Source: Pseudobutyrivibrio sp. 49 (GTDB lineage: Bacteria; Bacillota; Clostridia; Lachnospirales; Lachnospiraceae). Taken from it: DNA of 64,000 nucleotides. The notes beneath the pieces were generated by a model that worked only from the letters and a program-made list of their open reading frames with translations, was not told where the DNA came from and made no database searches. Of the stretch, positions 1 through 7,887 are shown piece after piece. The stretch spans positions 115,634 through 179,633 of the forward strand of contig NZ_FNDP01000005.1 of NCBI RefSeq assembly GCF_900100545.1. The letters are read 5' to 3'. Each line of letters opens with the position of its first letter. The stretch's first letter is position 1. A program made the translations under genes and the position numbers.

Positions 1-356
1 AGAGTCTCTGAAGTAGGACGAACGCAAAGACGTTCCTGAAGCGGGTTAAGACCACCGTGTGTAACCCAAGCTACTTCTGGTGCAAATCCCTCTACATGGT
101 CCTTCTCAACCTGAAGAAGACTCTCCGGGATGAACATAGGCATGTAAACGTTCTGTACGCCTGTCTCCTTGAATCTTCTATCTAACTCGTGCTGGATGTT
201 TTCCCAAATAGCATACCCATCGGGCTTGATAATCATGCATCCCTTTACTGATGAATATGCAATCAAATCAGCCTTAACAACTACATCGGTATACCACTGA
301 GCGAAATCCTCTGACATAGAGGTAATCGCTTCTACCAGCTTTTTTTCCTGTGCCAT
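1..356 (-). CDS. proS: Prolyl-tRNA synthetase, N-terminal part (runs off window start)
   Basis: Charges tRNA-Pro with proline in the cytoplasm. The 118 visible residues start [11 protein letters not shown] and contain [39 protein letters not shown] and CVRPTSET, which are hallmarks of the archaeal/eukaryotic-type class II ProRS found in many Clostridia rather than the longer bacterial type with an editing insert. The ATG at 354-356 follows an AAGGAG ribosome site. The gene is cut by the window edge, so the rest of the catalytic domain and the C-terminal zinc region cannot be seen. Family assignment is by recognition of these conserved stretches. Confidence 0.93.
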   Translation of the reverse strand, partial: MAQEKKLVEAITSMSEDFAQWYTDVVVKADLIAYSSVKGCMIIKPDGYAIWENIQHELDRRFKETGVQNVYMPMFIPESLLQVEKDHVEGFAPEVAWVTHGGLNPLQERLCVRPTSET

Positions 357-400
357 TTTTTTCTCCTTTTCTTATTATAAAAATCTAGTTAAGCCCTATT

Positions 401-429
401 ATTCTAATACAAAATAAAAAGCAAGTCCA
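401..429 (-). promoter_or_regulatory. Putative sigma-A promoter of proS
   Basis: On the minus strand a -35 like TGGACT (424-429) is followed after 17 nt by a -10 TAGAAT (401-406), about 45 nt upstream of the proS start codon. The -35 matches consensus at four of six positions and overlaps the arm of the preceding terminator. Confidence 0.45.
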
Positions 430-452
430 CCCCTTAGATGAGATGGACCTGC
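421..452 (-). terminator. Intrinsic terminator after the EAL gene
   Basis: A 9-bp stem (421-429 with 444-452, one G-U pair in the minus-strand RNA) is followed on the minus strand by TTTTTATTTT. It lies 21 nt after the stop of the EAL-domain gene and separates it from proS. Confidence 0.7.
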
Positions 453-473
453 ACCAAATTTTTCAAAAAAATT

Positions 474-2756
474 TTAAAGATATAGTTCTTCGAATTTCTT
501 TACCGGAAGTGGCTTATTAAAGTAGTAGCCCTGGAGATAATCAGCTCCTGTACCTTTAAGATAATTCATCTGATCCTCATTCTCCACGCCCTCTATAGTA
601 ACCATCATTCCAAGAGCCTTTGCAAGGGTGATGATAGTATTTACAATCTTGCGACCTCTTGTAATATTTTTATCCATAGCAAGGAAAGCCATATCCATCT
701 TAAGAATATCTGCCGGAACCTCCTTCAACATATTCAAAGAAGAATATCCGCTTCCAAAATCATCAATTTCTATAAGGAAACCGTATTCCTTAAGGGATGC
801 CATAATATCTATCTGGCGTTCCTTCTCTGTCATGAATATCGTCTCTGTAATCTCAAGCTTCAGACGTGATGGCTCAATGTGATACTTCTCCACAATTGAA
901 ACCAAGGTTTCGTATATATCCATGTAATAGAAATCCTTAACCGAGATATTAACCGAAATAGACAACTCCTCATGTCCCAGTGTAGTCCAGTAAGCCAGTC
1001 TCTTGGCCGCCTGCTCCCAAATGTACTGGTCAAGCTTGTAGATATATCCGGTCTTCTCCAACAGTGGAATGAAGGACGCTGGAGCAATAATTCCTCTGTC
1101 AGGATGAATCCAGCGAACCAGTGCTTCTGCCATTGTGATTCTTCCATCAACAGTAACCACCGGCTGTAAGAACATGGCAAACTGCCCTGTCTGAAGGGCT
1201 GTCTCAAACTCAGCCAATATTTTCTGCTCAGTCATGTACTCACGGCGAAGCATGTCGCCATAGTAGGCAATGCTGTTTTTAAAGCTATCCTTAATTGATT
1301 CAATGGCAAGGAATGCACCATCACACATTGAAACGATTGGAGCATCTCTGTCAAAGATGTCATATACACCTGCCAGAATAACCATGCGATACTGTGAATT
1401 ATCAAGGGAATGACTAACCTGATTCATCCCAGTCATAAATATCTCTTCACTGTATCGATTCTTTGGTACCAAAATAGCAAAACGGTCTGCTTCAAGTCGA
1501 GCGAAGGTAGCACCTCCCGCAATTTTTTCTCGAATCGTATCTGCACAGCGGACAAGAAGCTCATCGCCCTTATCTACACCAAACACATCATTGATAAGCT
1601 TGAAGCCCTTTATATCGCAACAAACCATTACATAATCTATCTCAGGATTCTCATCCAGGATATTTCTGGCTTCCTCATAGAAGCTTTCTCTGTTAAGAGC
1701 ACCTGTCAAGGCATCGTGAGTAGAACGATATTTCTCCTCCTCATATGCAAGGAAATCTCCAGTAACATCATAGAAGGAGAAGTAACATCCGCAGTAAAAA
1801 CCTCTCTTATCGTAAATCTTATTGAAGTGAATATCGAAGCGATACTCCTCTCCATTAAAATTGTAAATGGCACTCCAATTGGTATTTGAAATGGAATTAG
1901 TTTCTCTTCCCTCTCTCCATCTCTTGAATCTGTCCTCGATAAGCTTATTGTCTCCACCTGGTGAAAACATTCTGTTGGCCTGCTGATTAGAATAGATGCA
2001 GTTGTCGTTCTCATCGAAGGATACCAGCGCGCATTCCATTCTTTCAGTAATGGTACTGAGCATGTATTCCACGAAGGTTTTTGGATTATACAAAAGCGTG
2101 TAGTAGCTTACGAAAATCGATGCCACCGAATACAGGCAAATGGAAATATCTACTGGGTAATCAAAGAAGAGATAAACAATATCCAACAATATGATGCCCA
2201 CAAAGATTACCAGAATAGAAAGGTATCTGTTCCTGTGAAAGCCGCTGGTCAGATATGATTTCTGAATGAAAATCATAATAATCATGGCCACAAGGATATA
2301 GCAGAATACCAAATGCACTACGTAGTAATCATTGATTTGGAAGGCATAGAACCACTCTCCATCAAACTCCTTCTTCACAAGATAAAAAGCATGATGCCAT
2401 TTGTAGTTAAAAAAGAGACTGATGGAATCAAGTGCTGCTATAGTAGCCGTAATCAACGCTGATGCATACTGATCTATCCAGATTCTTGTATATTGTCGGG
2501 CATAGAACAAAAACGTTATCAGTATCCAGTCGATGCCTATGAAATAAAAGGCATAACCAAATTCAGATGCCGTTTCCGTGCGCACAGATATAGCATGACT
2601 GTAAGAAAGGCAAGCAAAAATTCCCACAGCCAGAAGCTGCATTATTGAGATATTAAGTTTATTTTGCTTTATAGTGTGTTTTGTAGCAATGTACACTCCA
2701 CACACCAGCATGATAAATGCTGTCAGCAAATAAGCTGCAACGTAGAGTTTGATCAA
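474..2756 (-). CDS. Membrane-bound c-di-GMP phosphodiesterase (7TM-PAS-degenerate GGDEF-EAL)
   Basis: Probably degrades the second messenger c-di-GMP at the membrane. Seven hydrophobic segments fill residues about 5-225, followed by a PAS-like region (about 235-345), a GGDEF domain (about 349-500) and an EAL domain (about 510-755). The GGDEF signature is replaced by EADRF near residue 422, so cyclase activity is unlikely. The EAL domain keeps EALVRW (E544), the asparagine in NISVKDF, EITE, DDFGSGYSS and EGVE, so it should be an active phosphodiesterase. Translation appears to begin at TTG (2754-2756), seven nt after AGGGGG; the first internal ATG would cut off half of the first membrane segment. 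It lies 23 nt downstream of the pseudouridine synthase gene. The N-terminal region resembles the 7TM sensor of histidine kinases; its ligand is unknown. Confidence 0.88.
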   Translation of the reverse strand: MIKLYVAAYLLTAFIMLVCGVYIATKHTIKQNKLNISIMQLLAVGIFACLSYSHAISVRTETASEFGYAFYFIGIDWILITFLFYARQYTRIWIDQYASALITATIAALDSISLFFNYKWHHAFYLVKKEFDGEWFYAFQINDYYVVHLVFCYILVAMIIMIFIQKSYLTSGFHRNRYLSILVIFVGIILLDIVYLFFDYPVDISICLYSVASIFVSYYTLLYNPKTFVEYMLSTITERMECALVSFDENDNCIYSNQQANRMFSPGGDNKLIEDRFKRWREGRETNSISNTNWSAIYNFNGEEYRFDIHFNKIYDKRGFYCGCYFSFYDVTGDFLAYEEEKYRSTHDALTGALNRESFYEEARNILDENPEIDYVMVCCDIKGFKLINDVFGVDKGDELLVRCADTIREKIAGGATFARLEADRFAILVPKNRYSEEIFMTGMNQVSHSLDNSQYRMVILAGVYDIFDRDAPIVSMCDGAFLAIESIKDSFKNSIAYYGDMLRREYMTEQKILAEFETALQTGQFAMFLQPVVTVDGRITMAEALVRWIHPDRGIIAPASFIPLLEKTGYIYKLDQYIWEQAAKRLAYWTTLGHEELSISVNISVKDFYYMDIYETLVSIVEKYHIEPSRLKLEITETIFMTEKERQIDIMASLKEYGFLIEIDDFGSGYSSLNMLKEVPADILKMDMAFLAMDKNITRGRKIVNTIITLAKALGMMVTIEGVENEDQMNYLKGTGADYLQGYYFNKPLPVKKFEELYL

Positions 2757-2779
2757 TTGAAAACCCCCTGTTTTGTCAG

Positions 2780-3436
2780 TTAATTAGCAATTTTACTGTC
2801 TAAAAAATCTTCTCCCTTTGGCTTAACCTGAAACTCAACCTGTGCGCCAGAGGTAGGATGTGTAAATCCTATTGAATATGAGCACAGTGCCAGATTATGC
2901 CCTGTAGAAACTCCGCCATACTTAACATCTCCAAGGATTGGAGCTGTCCTGCTGGCAAGCTGTATTCTAATCTGATGATGACGTCCTGTTTGTAGCTCGA
3001 TATCAAGGAGCTTGCGGTCATCCCACTCATCAATGGTATGATAACTCAACGAAGCCCTCTTCGCTCTAGGGTCATTTTCCGAAACCACCTTTGAAAGATT
3101 TGTGCGATTATCCTTTACCAAGTAATCCACCAAATCCCCCTCATCTGGAAAAGACTCTCTGGTAATGATTGCATAATAATGCTTTTTAAATTTGTGATCA
3201 GCAATCTGTCTTGTGAGATTATTGGCTGCAGCCTTTGTCTTAGCAAAAACCATAACCCCCTCTACAGGCTGATCCAAACGGTGAACCACATGAATCTCAG
3301 GGCTCTCCCCATTGGCCTTGAGATAATTGGAAAGCTCGCTTTCCATGTCCTTTTCACCTATATTTCTGGTCTGTGTCGCCAGACCAGCTGGTTTGTAGCA
3401 TACTACGATGCTGTCGTCTTCGAATAATACTTCCAT
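2780..3436 (-). CDS. RluA-family RNA pseudouridine synthase
   Basis: Isomerises uridine to pseudouridine in rRNA or tRNA; the exact site cannot be read from sequence. The 218-residue protein carries the catalytic block VVHRLDQPVEG (a variant of HRLDxxTSG with the essential Asp) and the later ELQTGRHHQIRIQ block. There is no N-terminal S4 domain, so it belongs to the short RluA-type group. The start is ATG at 3434-3436, nine nt after GAGGGGG. A longer reading from 3454 would begin at a TTG that forms part of that Shine-Dalgarno sequence and is rejected. It sits between the EAL gene and the two-component system, same direction. Confidence 0.85.
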   Translation of the reverse strand: MEVLFEDDSIVVCYKPAGLATQTRNIGEKDMESELSNYLKANGESPEIHVVHRLDQPVEGVMVFAKTKAAANNLTRQIADHKFKKHYYAIITRESFPDEGDLVDYLVKDNRTNLSKVVSENDPRAKRASLSYHTIDEWDDRKLLDIELQTGRHHQIRIQLASRTAPILGDVKYGGVSTGHNLALCSYSIGFTHPTSGAQVEFQVKPKGEDFLDSKIAN

Positions 3437-3471
3437 AGCATTACACCCCCTCAAGTGATAGTTATATTTTA

Positions 3472-4161
3472 TCAGACTTTAAATCGATAACCAACACCCC
3501 AGATAGTCTCAATATATTGAGGTTTTGAAGTATTTAGCTCAATCTTTTCTCTAATCTTATTTACGTGCACAGTGACTGTGGAGATATCTCCAATGGATTC
3601 CTCTCCCCAAAGCGTCTCAAAGAGCTGCTCCTTTGAATAGATAACGTTAGGATTCTCTGCAAGGAATGCAAGCAAATCGAATTCCTTGGCTGTAAAAACT
3701 TTTTCCTCACCATTAATCCAAACACGACGGCTAGCCTTGTCAATTCTAAGTCCACGAATACTAATTTCATTCTTCTGAATATTTGGTGACTGAACCAGTC
3801 TCTCATATCTTGATAAATGGGCCTTTACACGGGCAACCAACTCACTTGGTGAAAATGGCTTTGTGATGTAATCATCTGCCCCAAGACCCAGTCCACGAAT
3901 CTTATCAATCTCTTCTTTCTTTGCTGTAACCATAAGAATAGGTACATTCTTAACCTCACGGATTCGCTTGCAAAGCTCAAAGCCATCGATACCTGGAAGC
4001 ATCAAATCCAAAATGTACATATCATAATTTCCAGCCAAAGCTTTCTGCAGGCCCTTTTCGCCATCGCCTTCTATGTCTACCTCGAAGTTAGAAAGCTCCA
4101 GGTAGTCCTTTTCAAGCTCAGCAATTGATTCCTCGTCCTCAATAATAAGTATTCTACTCAC
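3472..4161 (-). CDS. OmpR/PhoB-family response regulator
   Basis: DNA-binding output of the adjacent kinase. The receiver domain (about 1-115) has the acidic pocket near E8-D9, phospho-acceptor D52 in ILDLMLPG and the lysine in ITKPFSP. A winged-helix domain (about 130-229) ends with the ETIWGVGYRFKV signature. The start overlaps the... kinase gene stands upstream in transcription, and the kinase's last 8 nt (4154-4161) overlap this gene's start, so the two are translationally coupled. Targets are unknown. Sequence resembles envelope-stress type regulators, but no specific name is justified. Confidence 0.93.
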   Translation of the reverse strand: MSRILIIEDEESIAELEKDYLELSNFEVDIEGDGEKGLQKALAGNYDMYILDLMLPGIDGFELCKRIREVKNVPILMVTAKKEEIDKIRGLGLGADDYITKPFSPSELVARVKAHLSRYERLVQSPNIQKNEISIRGLRIDKASRRVWINGEEKVFTAKEFDLLAFLAENPNVIYSKEQLFETLWGEESIGDISTVTVHVNKIREKIELNTSKPQYIETIWGVGYRFKV

Positions 4162-5215
4162 TGTAGACCTCCTCTAAATATTTACGAATTACGAAGTACA
4201 TGGTGGTGCCTTCGTTTTCCTTACTTGTAACCCAAATCTTGCCACCATGGTCTTCAATGATTTTCTTAACAATGGATAGACCTATACCGCTTCCACCTGC
4301 TGCAGAATTTCTAGAGGTATCTGCACGATAAAACCTGTCAAAAACATATGGCAAATCGTGGGTGGCGATACCTTTCCCATTATCAGCAATTTCAATCTGA
4401 ACAAAATCACCTACATCCTTGATAGTAATACCAATTCGTGATGAAACATCAGCACGCATATACTTCACGGAATTACTAACGATATTATGAATGATGCGTC
4501 CAAGCTGCTCTGGATCCGCAATAATCTGCACATCAGGGTCAACAAAATTGGAATAATCCAGACGAATATGCTGATTCTCCAAATCCATCCCCAGCTCCTC
4601 TATACAATCTGTAAAATAGGCGCTTAAGTTTAGCTTCTGGAAATTGTATGGAATCTTGTTGGTATCAATATTTGAATACAAGGTAAGCTCATTGATGAGT
4701 GTGTTCATCTCGTTAGCTTTATTGTAGATAGTTCGAATGTATTTCTCCTGCTTTTCAGGAGTGTCTGCTACGCCATCCAACATTCCCTCTGCATAGCCTT
4801 TGATAGCTGTGATTGGAGTCTTAAGATCGTGGGCGATATTTGAAATCAAAGCTCTCTGTTCTGCTTCATCCTCAAGTCGGTCCTTGGCATTGTTCTGAAG
4901 ACGAACTCGCATATCCTCAAAGGAATTGCAAAGCTCACTCATCTCATCTTTGCCTGTGCTTGCGACACTGTAATCTAGATTGCCCTCTTTGATATTATTA
5001 GCGGCTCTTATCAGCTTTTTTAAAGGAATAACGACACCACTATATATCCAGGTAACCATCATAAAGGCGGTAAAGGACATGATAAACAATTCCGCAATTA
5101 CGAATTTAAGTAAGGTGCGATCGAACCTGCCGCTAAGCAATAGTAATATGTACATGATGATTGGTACGACAGCGATTATGAAAAATGAAATAATAAGCCT
5201 GTGTTTTAATTTCAT
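4154..5215 (-). CDS. Sensor histidine kinase
   Basis: Membrane kinase that phosphorylates the response regulator encoded just downstream. Two membrane helices (about 8-28 and 38-61) are separated by a very short external loop, so sensing is probably within the membrane or through a partner. A HAMP domain (about 62-112) leads to the dimerisation helix with the phospho-acceptor H129 in NIAHDLKTPITAIKG, then an HATPase domain with IIHNIVSNSVKY, ADNGKGI, DRFYRAD and GGSGIGLSIV. The gene follows the metK terminator, with a GGAG ribosome site in front of ATG at 5215. Confidence 0.93.
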   Translation of the reverse strand: MKLKHRLIISFFIIAVVPIIMYILLLLSGRFDRTLLKFVIAELFIMSFTAFMMVTWIYSGVVIPLKKLIRAANNIKEGNLDYSVASTGKDEMSELCNSFEDMRVRLQNNAKDRLEDEAEQRALISNIAHDLKTPITAIKGYAEGMLDGVADTPEKQEKYIRTIYNKANEMNTLINELTLYSNIDTNKIPYNFQKLNLSAYFTDCIEELGMDLENQHIRLDYSNFVDPDVQIIADPEQLGRIIHNIVSNSVKYMRADVSSRIGITIKDVGDFVQIEIADNGKGIATHDLPYVFDRFYRADTSRNSAAGGSGIGLSIVKKIIEDHGGKIWVTSKENEGTTMYFVIRKYLEEVYSE

Positions 5216-5230
5216 GACACGTCTCCAAAT

Positions 5231-5268
5231 ATAATAAAAGCAGCCCTGTATAGGACTGCTTTTATTAT
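5231..5268 (-). terminator. Intrinsic terminator after metK
   Basis: Arms ataataaaagcag (5231-5243) and its complement (5256-5268) form a long stem that is extended inwards by GCC/GGU-type pairs in the minus-strand RNA, followed by TTTTATTAT. It lies between the metK stop and the kinase gene. Confidence 0.75.
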
Positions 5269-5283
5269 ATCATATTGATAATT

Positions 5284-6465
5284 TTAAAGATATTTCTTTA
5301 ATGTCTCAGCTTTGTCTGTCTGCTCCCATGGAAGCTTAACATCTGTACGGCCAAAGTGACCATAAGCTGCTGTTGGACGGTAGATTGGACGACGAAGGTC
5401 GAGCATCTTGATGATTCCTGCTGGACGAAGATCAAAGTTCTCGCGAACGATCTCAATGATTCTCTCATCAGAAAGCTTCCCTGTACCGAATGTGTCTACC
5501 ATAACTGATGTAGGCTCTGCAACACCGATAGCGTATGAAAGCTGAATCTCGCACTTATCTGCAAGTCCTGCTGCTACGATGTTCTTTGCAACGTAACGTG
5601 CTGCATAAGCACCTGAGCGGTCTACCTTTGTGCAATCCTTTCCTGAGAAAGCACCGCCGCCGTGACGAGCGTATCCACCGTATGTGTCTACGATAATCTT
5701 ACGGCCTGTGAGACCTGCATCACCGTGTGGGCCACCGATTACAAAGCGGCCTGTTGGATTGATGTAGAACTTTGTCTTATCATCAATCATGTCCTTTGGA
5801 AGGACTGGATCAAAGACATATTTCTTAATGTCTTCGTGAATCTGTTCCTGAGTAACGTCTTCGTCATGCTGAGTAGATAAAACTACAGCTTCAAGTCTAA
5901 CTGGCTTGCCAGCTTCGTCATACTCTACAGATACCTGTGTCTTTCCATCTGGTCGGAGGTACTTTAAAGTACCGTCTTTGCGGACATTTGCAAGCTGTAG
6001 AGCAAGTCTATGAGCAAGAGAAATAGGATAAGGCATGAGCTCTTCTGTTTCGTTTGTAGCGTAACCGAACATCATACCCTGGTCACCGGCGCCTGTATCC
6101 AGGTCGTCTGTAAGTGAGCCTTCCTTTGCCTCAAGAGCCTTGTCAACACCCATTGCAATGTCTGCGGATTGTTGATCAAGAGCGACCATAACAGCGCAAG
6201 AGTTTCCATCAATGCCTTTCTTTCCATCGTCATAACCGATTTCAAGAAGAGTCTTGCGAACAATAGCTGGAACGTCGAGCTGAGCCTTTGTAGTAATCTC
6301 GCCTGTAACAAGTACGAAACCTGTACATGAGCAAGACTCACAAGCTACTCTACTCATAGGATCTTCAGCTAAGCAAGCATCGAGGATGGCATCAGATATG
6401 GCATCACACACCTTATCTGGATGGCCTTCTGTTACTGACTCTGAAGTAAAAAGTAACTTTTCCAT
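5284..6465 (-). CDS. metK: S-adenosylmethionine synthetase
   Basis: Makes S-adenosylmethionine from methionine and ATP; a cytoplasmic tetramer in known homologues. The 393-residue product has the full family length and motifs: [15 protein letters not shown] at the N terminus, [15 protein letters not shown], the [19 protein letters not shown] segment and the GGGAFSGKD loop. It is transcribed alone, from its own promoter (6531-6559) to a terminator (5231-5268). The SAM it makes would also feed the three methyltransferases of the glycan locus further along, but that is only a metabolic link. Confidence 0.98.
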   Translation of the reverse strand: MEKLLFTSESVTEGHPDKVCDAISDAILDACLAEDPMSRVACESCSCTGFVLVTGEITTKAQLDVPAIVRKTLLEIGYDDGKKGIDGNSCAVMVALDQQSADIAMGVDKALEAKEGSLTDDLDTGAGDQGMMFGYATNETEELMPYPISLAHRLALQLANVRKDGTLKYLRPDGKTQVSVEYDEAGKPVRLEAVVLSTQHDEDVTQEQIHEDIKKYVFDPVLPKDMIDDKTKFYINPTGRFVIGGPHGDAGLTGRKIIVDTYGGYARHGGGAFSGKDCTKVDRSGAYAARYVAKNIVAAGLADKCEIQLSYAIGVAEPTSVMVDTFGTGKLSDERIIEIVRENFDLRPAGIIKMLDLRRPIYRPTAAYGHFGRTDVKLPWEQTDKAETLKKYL

Positions 6466-6505
6466 TTTCGACTCTCTTTCTATATAAAATTAAAAATGAA
6501 ATACA

Positions 6506-6535
6506 CCTAAGCGCATACTTAGGTACGCTAAGTAT
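6506..6535. repeat. Two overlapping inverted repeats at the metK promoter
   Basis: CCTAAG/CTTAGG (6506-6511 and 6518-6523, loop 6 nt) and ATACTTAG/CTAAGTAT (6515-6522 and 6528-6535, loop 5 nt) share their middle arm, so only one can form at a time. The second covers the -10 box, the first would be at the very 5' end of the mRNA. Could be an operator or a leader hairpin. Confidence 0.6.
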
Positions 6536-6559
6536 ACTCCCAATTTTACATATAAACAA
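6531..6559 (-). promoter_or_regulatory. Sigma-A promoter of metK
   Basis: Minus-strand TTGTTT (6554-6559), 17-nt spacer, TATACT (6531-6536). Predicted start about 6524, giving a leader of roughly 58 nt before ATG at 6465. Confidence 0.65.
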
Positions 6560-6635
6560 TAGCTAGATGCCTTGTTTTGTCTTTTATTCACGGACATTTC
6601 ACAATCACCAAAATTTGTAACTACTGTGAACTATA

Positions 6636-6664
6636 TTGTCTTTAGATTTTTCAATTATTATAAT
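6636..6664 (+). promoter_or_regulatory. Sigma-A promoter of the HD-GYP gene
   Basis: TTGTCT (6636-6641), 17-nt spacer, perfect TATAAT (6659-6664), 32 nt upstream of the start codon. It diverges from the metK promoter about 75 nt away. Confidence 0.7.
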
Positions 6665-6696
6665 TAAATTGTATATACAATAGGTGAGGTCTAAAG

Positions 6697-7887
6697 ATGA
6701 CAACATTAACAGTAGACAAACTTGAACCTAATATGATTGTTTCAGAACCAGTGGTCACCAAAAGAGGGCAGACCATTGTGAAGGCCGGGGAAAAACTTAC
6801 GCCTCAGATGATTGCAAAGCTTACTTTCTATAAGATAGAGTCTGCCACTGTGGAAGATATCGAGGAAGAGGCGCCCGTAGAAGAAGTTCCTGCGCCAGTT
6901 CAGGAAGAAACACCTGAACCTAAAAAAACAAAACCTGCACAAAAAGAAAAGAAAAAAGAAGTAGACCTTGCTCATCCTAAAGAGGCTGTAAAACAATCTT
7001 ATACACAGATTCCTTACACTCAAAGATTAAAGGCATCGCCTACTTTCCAAAAATTTCAATCGGATTATGCAATCAATTTAGCATTCCTTCAGAAGAATTT
7101 CGATGACATCTTAGCCGGAGCTACCTGTTCCACGGATGAAATGCTTAAAAACTGCGAATCACTTTTTAAATCAAAGACAACCATTGAGCTTTTAAATATG
7201 CTTGGTAATATGCGTAATTTGGAAGACCCTGTTTATTCCCACTCTTTAAATGTGGGCCTCATTTCCCGCGTTATTGGAAAATGGTTGAAGCTGCCACTGG
7301 AAGACGTTAATTTACTGACGCTTGCAGGACTGCTTCATGACATAGGCAAAACCCAAATTCCTAAAGAAATACTTAATAAGCCAGATAAACTTACCGACGA
7401 AGAATTTGCCACCATGAAAACCCATACCACCCTTGGTAAAAAGGTTCTTAATGGCAAGGGCTTTGATCCTAGAATTTTATATGCCGCTCTCCAACATCAT
7501 GAAAGATGTGACGGCAGCGGATATCCAAGAGGTCTGGAAGAAGATGAAATAGATGATTTTGCCTGCATCGTGGCCATCGCTGATGTGTATGATGCCATGA
7601 CTTCAGCAAGAGCGCACCGTGACCCACTATGCTCCTTCCAAGTAATTAGTGAATTCGAAAGGGAAGGCTTACACAAATTTAAAACTAAATATATTCTTAC
7701 CTTCCTGGAACATATTGCAAACACCTATAATAACAGTCGCGTCATGCTGAATGACGCAAAAACAGGCCGTGTAGTCTACATTAATAAATCTAGCCTTTCA
7801 CGACCTGTAGTGCAGCTTGATAGTGGCGAAATTATTAATCTCGCCGACAGCGCCTATAGCAATTTTTTTATTAAATCAATTCTCTAA
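6697..7887 (+). CDS. HD-GYP domain protein, probable c-di-GMP phosphodiesterase
   Basis: Cytoplasmic metal-dependent phosphodiesterase, probably hydrolysing c-di-GMP. Residues 1-60 are a small N-terminal domain (TVDKLEPNMIVSEPVV, like DUF3391), then a Glu/Pro/Lys-rich linker (about 62-95). The HD-GYP core includes HSLNVGLISR, LLHDIGKTQIP (HD pair near 214), KTHTTLGKKVL, HHERCDGSGYPRGL (the GYP block near 267) and IVAIADVYDAMTSAR, so the metal ligands look complete. ATG at 6697 follows GGTGAGG. It is one of the two genes on the plus strand and overlaps the end of recD2 tail-to-tail by 17 nt. It complements the two EAL proteins of this window. Confidence 0.92.
   Translation: MTTLTVDKLEPNMIVSEPVVTKRGQTIVKAGEKLTPQMIAKLTFYKIESATVEDIEEEAPVEEVPAPVQEETPEPKKTKPAQKEKKKEVDLAHPKEAVKQSYTQIPYTQRLKASPTFQKFQSDYAINLAFLQKNFDDILAGATCSTDEMLKNCESLFKSKTTIELLNMLGNMRNLEDPVYSHSLNVGLISRVIGKWLKLPLEDVNLLTLAGLLHDIGKTQIPKEILNKPDKLTDEEFATMKTHTTLGKKVLNGKGFDPRILYAALQHHERCDGSGYPRGLEEDEIDDFACIVAIADVYDAMTSARAHRDPLCSFQVISEFEREGLHKFKTKYILTFLEHIANTYNNSRVMLNDAKTGRVVYINKSSLSRPVVQLDSGEIINLADSAYSNFFIKSIL

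Noticed and set aside
1410..1889. Plus-strand open frame of 159 codons within the EAL gene
   Set aside because: It lies wholly inside a well-supported gene on the other strand, has no ribosome site and no recognisable domain.
3437..3454. Longer start for the pseudouridine synthase
   Set aside because: The upstream codon is a TTG that forms part of the ribosome site for the ATG at 3436.
6466..6696. SAM riboswitch upstream of metK
   Set aside because: No SAM-I kink-turn or SMK-box features; the predicted leader is only about 58 nt and is explained by promoter plus dyads.
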